Source: Mikania micrantha
Taxonomy: Eukaryota > Streptophyta > Magnoliopsida > Asterales > Asteraceae
Length of the DNA: 64,000 bases
Reading direction: 5' to 3'
NCBI GenBank assembly: GCA_009363875.1
Contig: CM018687.1
Span: 19,344,963 to 19,408,962, forward strand
The notes beneath the pieces were generated by a model that was not told the origin of the DNA, did not search any database, and was given only the letters and a program-made list of their open reading frames with translations. Shown one piece after another: positions 55,425 to 64,000 of this stretch (its first letter is position 1; every line of letters begins with the position of its first letter). Both the position numbers and the translations under genes were made by a program.

Positions 55425-57997
55425 CTAATTCATTCTCTGAGCAGCCTCTTTGGCAAGAACTCTCTCTTTTGCCTTGGTTTTTGCTTGTGATTTTGATCCC
55501 ATAATCCCACCTCCCCACTTCTTCCTATACTCATCATACTTATCATTGAAATTTGCCTGAAATTTCAAAATCAATCATATAATTTTGCAATAAAAGAACA
55601 TCAATTTTAGTTTGCTCAAAGTAACAAGTTGGCTAACTTTTGTTAACTTTTTTGCTAAATTAGGTCTTAACTTTTTTAAATAATCAATGTCAAATGGTAT
55701 TTTGATCATTTCACCATAACAAACCAAAAAAAAAAAGATAATAGAAGTTAGAATTAATACCCAAACTCCTAACAAAATTGAAACTATAAAACCCAAACTT
55801 GAAACCTGTTATTACTTTGTGGAAACCCAAGTACCATTTGTAAATTTTAATCAACTCTCTAATTTATATAATAGAATTATGTATTGAAGGGTACCTTGAT
55901 GGCTTCCAATATACGGCTGAATTCCATTTTATCTTCGTTCTTGACTGTAGTCAGGCACAGTGCTGCAGCAGTTTTCTGATTAACAATCTGGTGTGTATGC
56001 AAAGATTTGTTAGTTCCAATAGAAACAATTAAGACGAAAAATGTTAGTTAAAATTTGGAAAAAACTTACGGTTCCCAATCGAGATTTCCCTTTTACAATG
56101 CAGTAGGGGATTTCCATCTTTCTGCAAAGTGCAGGAAGCCAGACAACTAACTCAATTGGATCAACATCGTGAGCAATGATTACCAACTGTGCCTTATTCT
56201 GAAATTAAACAACAAATGTTAAGAAAATAAATAAAAACTAAACTATTACATTCATAATACAATCTTTTGATGAGATATTTTATTGGTGTTTATGCATTTA
56301 AGATAAACTCCAGAAGCAGTTATTTATTTTACTTCTTTGACTGTTAAAAAATAAAACATAACCCAATTCCACTCATTCATTGTTAAACTAGACATAAAAA
56401 TAATACATCCTGGCTAAGGGAGATTATAAAAACCTGCTCGATAAGATATGTGACATGGTTCAGACCATACTTCACAACAATCGGCTTCTTTGCTTCAACC
56501 GTCTTCCCCTCTGACTCAGCCTGAGCCCTTTTTAAAAGCCGCTCCTTTTTTTCTGCTTTATCCTCAGGTCTGTATTTGAGTAGCATCTTGAACAAGGTTG
56601 TTGCTGCATATTGCATCAAAAAATAAATAGAGGTCAATAAAAAAATATTTAGACAGATAAACCGATAAAAGGAAAAGCATTGTTTATCCATTCTAAATTT
56701 CTAATAGACAACCTACAGACCATACACACTGCATACATTACCTCATCTTGTAATAATTTTTTAAGTGAAGTTAGAACTTGTCATGATCACAAAACACATA
56801 AATGAGACCCGTAATACAAATAAACTGAACAAATAAGGACTATTGAATGTGAAAGTTAGCATAGGGAAAGAGTTGTAGTGATCTCAAATGGTTTTCTACA
56901 TGAACTTAACTGACCAATCCATAATATTGTCAAAAATTATCGTTCAAAAATACAAGTGATATCAATGATTTAACTAAAGTTAACTCAACATTAATACTTA
57001 CGATTATAGGGGTCGTGGATGGCAGCCAATCTGATTTCACAAATCAGTGCTGGTAATCGGTAGTTGGCCAAGTCAGGTAAAAATTGGTGTGATCAAGTAA
57101 AATTGTTCAAATTGGTCAAAGTACTTGATCAAAATTGGTCAAAATCTCTACAGAATACTTTTCTTTTCTTCTTTTTTTTTCGTGTATATAAATTACATAT
57201 AAAATTCCAATCCCTATAATCATAGTCAAACCCCACTGTCCAACTAGCACCTAGCAATTTCTCCACATAGAGGTTTTTTGTAGCATAACATAAAAAAAAT
57301 CAAAAAGGGCCACAGACTATCACAACCTAAATTTATAACAGTAGCACATAGCATAGAGATAAGTAGTGAAAATGAAGCTTAAAAACCAAATAATACCAAG
57401 ATTCTTGTCAAGAGTTTTGGTAAACTGATTCAAAGCTGGTGGGACCTTCAAACGCTGCTTTAGGATCCTCCTCTTCCTTTGAATTCGAACAACTTGAGGC
57501 CATCTTACAAATCGATGAAGATCCTTTTTAGGAGGCAAAGCCCCACCAATCCCAAACTGTTTTGGCCGTTTCTCGAACAACGGATTCACCACCTTCTCCT
57601 GAAGATATATAAACTTCAATCAAACTACCATCGATCCAAACATGAAAATCAATAAATTTTGTAGTTAATCAGACAAAAATTAACTTCATAATCGATTTCG
57701 TTTGTTCATAATTACTACAATTATCATAGTGCTACTGTTAGCTACTGGAATTGAATGTAAACCTCAAGACAATCTCAACACATACCGTTTTCTTCTTGGC
57801 TGCAACCGTCTTCACGCCTTTCTTCGGAGCCTTTAAGTAATCGAAAGATTAGACGTATATGATTAGCATCAGACAAACAAAATCGAATTAACTATTAACA
57901 ATTACTCAAACTTTCAATTGATTTGGATAATTAACGCGTGTACATTTCTTTACAGAATGTATAAATTTTGTATACAATGAGTTAGGAGACTGACCAT
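55425..57997 (-). CDS. RPL7A: 60S ribosomal protein eL8 (L7a)
   Basis: A structural protein of the large cytosolic ribosomal subunit. Seven coding exons on the minus strand: 57997-57995, 57830-57786, 57598-57397, 56603-56434, 56198-56070, 55987-55895 and 55556-55425. All junctions are GT-AG and in phase, giving 774 nt and 257 aa, the usual plant length. The first exon codes only the initiator Met, the next APKKGVKTVAAKKKT. Recognisable segments are VNPLFEKRPKQFGIGGALPP, RWPQVVRIQRKRRILKQRL and LFKMLLKYRPEDKAEKK, then the L7Ae RNA-binding fold (VKYGLNHVTYLIEQ, KAQLVIIAHDVDPIELVVWL, YCIVKGKSRLG) and a basic tail ending AQRMN. No lesion is seen, so this looks like a functional gene. The promoter has site II and telo-box elements. 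Confidence 0.96.
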
Positions 57998-58040
57998 CGG
58001 TAGAAATCCGGCGCTAGGCGTCGATACGGCAACAATGAAG

Positions 58041-58109
58041 AACCCTAAAATGAATCAACGGGTTTCGTTCTTTTTTTATACTGGGCCTGATTTATAAATA
58101 GTAGGCCCA
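58041..58109 (-). promoter_or_regulatory. eL8/RPL7a promoter
   Basis: On the minus strand, upstream to downstream: TGGGCC (58109-58104), GGCCCA (58087-58082), a TATA region TATAAAAAAA (58080-58071) and a telo-box TTAGGGTT (58048-58041), then about 45 bp to the ATG. TGGGCC/Y site II elements with a telo-box are typical of plant ribosomal-protein promoters and link them to growth-dependent expression. Confidence 0.75.
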
Positions 58110-58206
58110 ATTGCATATAAAAATGGGTTCCGTTTAGTTCTGATTTTTAAATTTGAGATTGGTTTTGGTACATCAACTTTCAAGTTGTTTTTGAAACCGG
58201 TTTGAG

Positions 58207-58415
58207 CATAGGTGGGCAAAAAAAACCTGAACATGAACCGACAACCTGAATCGATTGGCACAAGCGGTTCCGGTTCTCAGAGAAATCGTAACCGGAACTG
58301 GTCAAAACCCGAATCGGAGCTGGCCAAAAACCGGTAGGAACCGTTCAAAAACCGGATCGGTTTCTTGACTTTGCTGATCGAAACTGGTTAAACAAAACCG
58401 GTTTGCCCACCTTTA
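58207..58415. mobile_element. 209-bp hAT-like MITE near eL8 promoter
   Basis: Ends CATAGGTGGGCAAA and TTTGCCCACCTTTA are inverted, flanked by a perfect 8-bp duplicate GGTTTGAG (58199-58206 and 58416-58423). CCGGTT/AACCGG motifs recur inside. It lies about 200 bp upstream of the eL8 start codon. Confidence 0.8.
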
Positions 58416-58423
58416 GGTTTGAG

Positions 58424-60250
58424 GGATAAAATGGGTTTAAATATTGTTTGAAACTGATTGGATCCCATTTGATTTGGTATATCCTTCTTAAAAAACCCAG
58501 TTTCTAAACCGATTGCATTTGGGCTTAACCGGTTTTTATTTATTTATTTTTTTGGGTACTCAAACAGGTTTATTTTGACCCATAAACAATATTTGTGGAC
58601 CTCTATATTGCTGATAAAATACAAATACTTGTCCATGTAAATTACTTCTTAATAAAATATGTGCAAGAAGCACCACATTAAATAATTACATTTTTTCAAA
58701 GCAATAGCCTTGCATAATCCCATGAAATGAGATAGTGTGTAAACATATACCAACCCAGAAATTATATTATTTTTAGAAACATAATAATTATAGACATAAT
58801 GCTTATAATGATGGATTTGACAATTCTAGAGATTGTAATTTAGAAGTTATTAAAGACACAAGACAAAATTACATCCTATCCATGGATTAATATGATGACA
58901 ATGATGATGATTGTGAAACTACAATCCAATATAACATCAAAATTGTAAACACAACTACTACAAAATAATCACTAGCAACAACCACCAAAAGCCTAAAAGT
59001 GAGGTGTGATTATTCTTACACAGTTTCACCTTCTTTTTTATTTTAACACCCACCGAAATTATACGATGTATATAGCCTCCTCTGACAACAACGGATTCGA
59101 AAATGATTGATCTCATATAACCTATACGAGGCATATACTTTTAAAACTTTAAAATAGCATACCCAACAAGGATCCATATTAAGTAGCAACCAACTTTAAA
59201 CTCTTTAATTGAGTCTTTGGAATAGAAGTGTTTGCCCTTCAAGGTTATTGGACGAACACGAAATCAAGTGCTTCATTTTCAAAAGTTATCAACACCAAGC
59301 AAGATGAATGACTCTCAAAATAGGGATGTAAATAAACCGAACTAACACGAATGACCCCTTGTTTGTGTTCGGTAGTTTAACTTTTAGTTTGTTTACGAAC
59401 GGTTAACTAATACCAACTGAACAAAAATTAACAATACCGAGCAAGATGAATGACCCTCGAATTTCTTGATGTGTAACCATGTAGCAAGTTATTAAGATCT
59501 TATCCTCAAAAAGTGCCTAAAGAGTGAGAATTACTCACTAACACATGTAGCAAGTTACTACTTATTCTCTTCTAATTTGTGTGTTTATGTGAGGTTTTTC
59601 ACCAAAATGTTATGCAACTTTTTGCCATTAATTGCTGAGACAAACAAGCTGCCATGATCTTGTCCAACACCTTTTGAGGATAAAATATTAGCTTGCGAAT
59701 ATATGATACTGAGTAATTATCAATTTCTATAGTTGATTTCTCATGATCTTGTCCAACAACAATATAAAAAAATTAGCTGCCATCCATAAGTGCTTAGTAA
59801 CCTTATTGTAACCAACCAAAATTCGAGTCAATTTTTTTGCAAATTATTATCTATGGTAAACATAAAGGAGGGAAAAAAAAAAAAGAAAAGAAAACTTGGT
59901 GAATCTATGAGTATGCCCAATTCAACTATTCAAGTTATTATTAACTTTATCCTATTTTTACTCTTAAATTATTTCAAACTAAATTTTTTTTTTTTTGAGT
60001 ATACACATCCATGATTTCTTATATAAGAGGTAAAAGTTCTAACAATTAAATTACTTTCTTATGTGCTCAAGTTATATACTTTAGCCTCTCACCTCTAAAA
60101 TCTAAATCTGACATACGACGGAGTTCAAAACAATGACGAAAGGGTGGTGATTAGGAGATAAAATCAAGAGTGAGAAAATGAATAGAGTAGTGTGTGGCTT
60201 CATGCAAGAGGAAGGAAGGATCATATCGTGACGATGGAGCGATTTATATT
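58424..60250. other. non-coding stretch
   Basis: AT-rich, no credible ORF. ATAGGGATGTAAATAAACCG at about 59320 resembles the left end of another small hAT-type element; its right end was not found. Confidence 0.45.
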
Positions 60251-60543
60251 GGAAATGTATTTAAAATCGGACTGAACGTCATACTGGTCTCTTTACAAGT
60301 CAACAGTCGAACCTGTCAAAACGGATATACGAACCGGATGATATAAAAAATATTATATAAATATATATAATATAAAATATATTTAAAAACCCGGTTCAAC
60401 CGACCGGTTACCCCGTCGGACCCCCAATGCATCAATTCGACCACCCGGTTCCTTCAAAACGGTCCTAAGCACATAACTAGCCCACCCTTGATGTCGAATT
60501 CCGATCCAACAAGCCGGTCAAGTCCGGGGTTTGAAACATTGCA
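60251..60543. repeat. possible MITE with CCGGTT motifs
   Basis: Ends ATGTATTTAAAATCGGACTG and CAAGTCCGGGGTTTGAAACAT are loosely inverted, and CCGGTTCAACCGACCGGTT lies between. I see no matching target duplicate, so the boundaries are uncertain. Confidence 0.35.
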
Positions 60544-60544
60544 T

Positions 60545-60877
60545 ATAAGAGAATAAGAGATGTCTTTCTTAATTTAAACTATTATCCTTCTTCCTCTTCA
60601 AAAATGGATTAATAATCATAAAAATCACAAAATGGGAAAAACATTCATATGCTTATGTGATTCATTTGCCAACTTTCTGTTTTGTCATGATTTTGGTCAT
60701 ACAATTATCTACATTTATCAATTTGGAGCAAGTGTTGTATTTTTAATACATTCAATGGCATTATTAAAAAAAGCCAAGCATTCAAGAAATGAAAATGCAT
60801 GTCACTACAAAGCAATGCATTAATCATTTATATAGAATTCAATGTATTGTCAAATTCTAAATTATGTTCTTGAGTGA

Positions 60878-60924
<47 letters not shown>

Positions 60925-61350
60925 TAAAAATAAAAATTGGATTTAAATAATCCAAACTTTTATCAGTTGGCCGATAGCGTTACCAACTATGAAAATCCCC
61001 AATAACGGTACCAACTATTGACCTATTTACCTACAATGGACCGCCGTCAATACTCCCTTAACTTCGTTAACATATGCTGACTGGATTGCGTATCTGGCTG
61101 TTTGACGTGGCAAATTTGCTTTCACATTATTTACCTTTTTTACCTTGTTTACGTCTTTTAAATTAGTTTTAATTAAACCCTAATTTGACTTCCGGTCCAA
61201 AAACGAAGCTTGGACCAACGATTGAACCAACGAACGGGAAAAAGATAGCAACGATAATTTGATTACAGGTTTAGCTCTATGCGTTTTTCTATTGATTTGT
61301 TCTTTGTTTATGATTATGTAACTCTAGATGTTAATTTATGTTGGGTAGGA
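60545..61350. other. non-coding stretch upstream of MULE transposase
   Basis: AT-rich with an (AAT)n run. From about 60960 the sequence is more complex (CGATAGCGTTACCAACTATG, CCAATAACGGTACCAACTA) and could be the terminal repeat of the following MULE. No right-end partner is within the window to test this. Confidence 0.4.
60880..60925. repeat. (AAT)n microsatellite
   Basis: About 13 AAT units followed by AAAAT variants. Confidence 0.9.
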
Positions 61351-64000
61351 ATGGAAGAAGATGTAGTGGTGAAGGTTTGGTAGGGTGGAAAACTTTTCAC
61401 ACCCTGAATTGCACTATGTTGGGGGAGAAAACAACATGATTAAGGTTGAAGTGGAAAAAATGTCTTACTTTGAACTTGTTGATTACGTAATAGAGGTAGG
61501 ATCATATGAAAAAAAGATTTCTCTATGTTTTACTTGGTACCTGGTAAGAAATTCGAAGAGGGTCTGGTTCAATTGAAGAATGATGGAGATGTTTCCCAGA
61601 TGATGGTTGATTTAGGGGAAAATGTTAGACATATTCTTCATCTATATGTTGAAAGTAAGACCAATGATGAGGAGTTAGCCCAACCTAGTAAGATAGCAGC
61701 CCATAAAGAAGCCCAATTGATCCAAAGTCAAACTTCAACTTCTTCACCATTTAAACTCACGAAAAGTGCAGCCAGGAAGTTACCATGTAATACATCCATT
61801 TCTGAAGAGGGAACTGAAAGGGGAAGTGAAGATGAATATGGGTAAGAAACAGATGATGAAGAGTGGATGGCATCTGTTAGTGCACTCAAGAAGACTAATA
61901 AGGAAGATGAAAGCTCAAAGAAAAAGTTGCTTGAGCAATTTCTAGTAGAACCTGATTCCGCACATGAAGAAAGTGTACAAATTACACATCATAGTGATGA
62001 TAGTAGCTATGACGACTCACATGCGGATGTAAATTCACCATGAAATAGTGAAGACGATGACATTAGAGGGAGGAAGTACAAGTCAAATGTTCCTGTGGTA
62101 ACTGAAAATACTGACTGGAATGAGTGGAAATGGGTTGTTGGGACAAGGTTTCCTACCAGAGATGCTTTTAGAGATGCATTCAGAAATTATGTTGTTTATT
62201 CAGATAGGGATGTTGCAGTTTCTTTAAGTAACAAGAATAGACTAGGAAGGCTAGGTGTTAAATGTGAGTCTGGATGCATATTCAAGGTTTATCTATCATT
62301 TCATGAAGGCAAGGGCTGCTTCATGGTTAAAAGTTTTATTAGTGAACAGGCTTGTCAAAGAAACATGTCCTAGAATAGACAACTTTCATCTGATTATATA
62401 GCTAAACAATTTTTGCCTATGTTCAAATCTAATCCCTATTGGTCTGCAAAGGAAATCCAAACAGTAGTTAAAGATAAATTCAAAGTGTTTATTACTGAAT
62501 GACAGGCTTATAAGGCTAAAAATTGTGCAACAAAAAACTTCATGGATCAATGAGAGAACATTATAGTAAGATGGGATCACTTGGCTACTTTGAAACAGGT
62601 AAATCCCACTTCCACTTTTGAACTTGTAACAGTTCCATCTTCATACTATGAAATGGATTCCACTAAGGAGGTTTTTCTTAGGATATTTATATGTTTTGAT
62701 GGAGTTAAGAGTGGTTTTTTAGTTGGATGTAGAAGGGTATTATGCCTTGATGGTTGTTTTCTAAAAACTTTTTTTTGGAGGTATGTTATTAGCTGCAATA
62801 GGTAGGGATGCAAATGATCAAATGTTCCCACTAGCATGGGCAGTAGTAGAGGGTGAGAATAATGACAATTGGACGTGGTTCATGAATGAGTTAAAGAAAT
62901 GTCTACAAGTGACTAATGATGGAAAGGGATAAACACTAATTTTTGACCGGCAGAAGGTATGTTTTTATCTCTATTTGTTTTAAGTGATTATGTTATTGAA
63001 TTCTACTGATGTTGATATATGATTTAGGGATTACTTAATGTAGTTTCTCTGGTTTTGCCTAATGTTGAACATTGAAATTGTGCTAGGCACCTATATGCAA
63101 ATTGGTACAAAAAGTTCAATGGTGATGATTTAAAAGGGTTTTTTTGGAGAGAATTTAGGCATATTCAGAGGCTGACTATAATAAGGATCTTGTGGATATG
63201 AAGGATTTGTCACCTAATGCAGCTGAAGCATTCATTCTTTAGAACCCAAAATGTTTTTGCAGGTGCTTCCTAGAAACAGAGATCAAGTCAGATGTTGTTG
63301 TCAACAACATGGCAGAGACGTTTAATGGGTATATCATTAAATCCAGGTCTATGCACATTATAAATATGTTGGAGGACATAAGGGTGGCAATCATGACTAG
63401 GCTTACACAAATGCAGGCACAAATGTCTGGTAAAGTTATATATGTGTGCCCTAGGATCCAGGCTAAGCTTGACAAACATAAGGACATGGATTACAAATGT
63501 GAAGTGTTTCCTTCGAGTAATAGTTTATTTCAAGTAAAGGACTTAGATGATGTTGTTGTAGATCTGAGCAACAAAACCTGCACATGCAGAAAATGAGACT
63601 TAAGTGGTATTCCATGCTACCATATGTGTGTTGTAGTAGCCTTCATTCATATAAGGGTTGAAGAATTTGTTCTTCCATGTTATACAAAGGAAGAGTACCT
63701 TAAGTCTTATAATTTCACAATCTCTCCATTACCTTCAGAAAAATATTGGCCTTCAGTTGATATGCCATTGGAACCTCCACCAATCAAGATTTGTCCTGGT
63801 AGACCATAGAAGAATAGGAGGAAAGATCCCCATGAAGAACCAAAAAAAGGGGAAAGCTTAGTGGACATGAAGTTTTGATGACTTGCAGCAACTGCAAAGT
63901 TAAGGGACACAACAAGAGAAAGTGCACTGAGAAAGGTAACACATTATCTGATACAAGAATCCCGAAGAAGCCAAGAAGTAGACCAAGAAAGCAACTAATT
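61351..64000 (+). pseudogene. second MULE (MuDR-type) transposase, decayed, runs off window
   Basis: ATG 61351 starts a plant MuDR N-terminal region (LHYVGGENNMIKVEVEKMS). One frame from 61525 carries an acidic linker, a MuDR DNA-binding domain (GTRFPTRDAFRDAFRNYVVY, VKCESGCIFKVY) and the start of the catalytic domain. Stops interrupt it at 61843, 62041, 62371 and near 62500 and 62550, and frames shift near 61400 and 62775. Later pieces give GRDANDQMFPLAWAVVEGEN, an intron-like 62957-63028, NNMAETFNGYI, a SWIM site (CTCRK...GIPCYHMC) and a knuckle CSNCKVKGHNKRKC. Many stops fall where Trp or Arg is expected. It is distinct in sequence from the MULE at 38351-45224 and carries no PMD or protease gene in view. 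Confidence 0.87.

Overview
The window is eukaryotic plant nuclear DNA. It has GT-AG introns, a ribosomal protein eL8 (RPL7a) gene of the usual plant length, Ty1/copia and Ty3/gypsy retroelements primed by initiator tRNA-Met, and MULE and hAT DNA transposons. The mix suggests a eudicot with a transposon-rich genome, possibly Asteraceae; the family assignment is inference only.

Layout. 1-425: Ty3/gypsy gag-protease scrap. 975-1667: palindromic MITE in (TA)n. 2790-3345: short palindromes and a tandem duplication. 3353-15366: complete 12-kb Ty1/copia element (TSD CTAGG) with nearly identical LTRs, broken gag-pol and an intact 1172-codon third ORF. About 15.9-30.6 kb: a small host gene (113 aa, six coding exons), whose 8.3-kb intron holds an older minus-strand copia element (17641-22682) and whose 4.2-kb intron holds SINE tails and non-autonomous hAT-like elements. 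31085-46591: minus-strand copia remnant, cut by a 2.2-kb solo LTR (TSD ACATC). Its own LTR carries a complete Mutator-like element (38351-45224, TSD TAGAGGAGA) with a non-autonomous hAT (45242-46122, TSD GGGAGGGG) directly beside it. 46633-49101: copia RNase H scrap and a second solo LTR. 49.1-50.9 kb: cluster of palindromic MITEs. 51879-54402: hAT element (TSD TTCTTAAC) touching a 241-bp MITE. 55425-57997: eL8/RPL7a, minus strand, complete. 61351-64000: a second, decayed MULE transposase running off the edge.

The most remarkable unit is the Mutator-like element at 38351-45224. Inside roughly 0.5-kb terminal inverted repeats it carries a plant-mobile-domain (PMD) gene, a C48/Ulp1-like protease gene and a MURA-type transposase. 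The terminal repeats contain about six copies of a small palindrome and appear to supply the promoters of the two outer genes. Next in interest are the env-position ORF of the young copia element, which stays open while gag-pol is broken and has its own TATA/telo-box leader, and the small host gene stretched over about 14.6 kb by insertions.

Only the eL8 gene and the small multi-exon gene look like ordinary host genes. Nearly everything else is mobile DNA, often nested, and target-site duplications let the insertion order be partly read.
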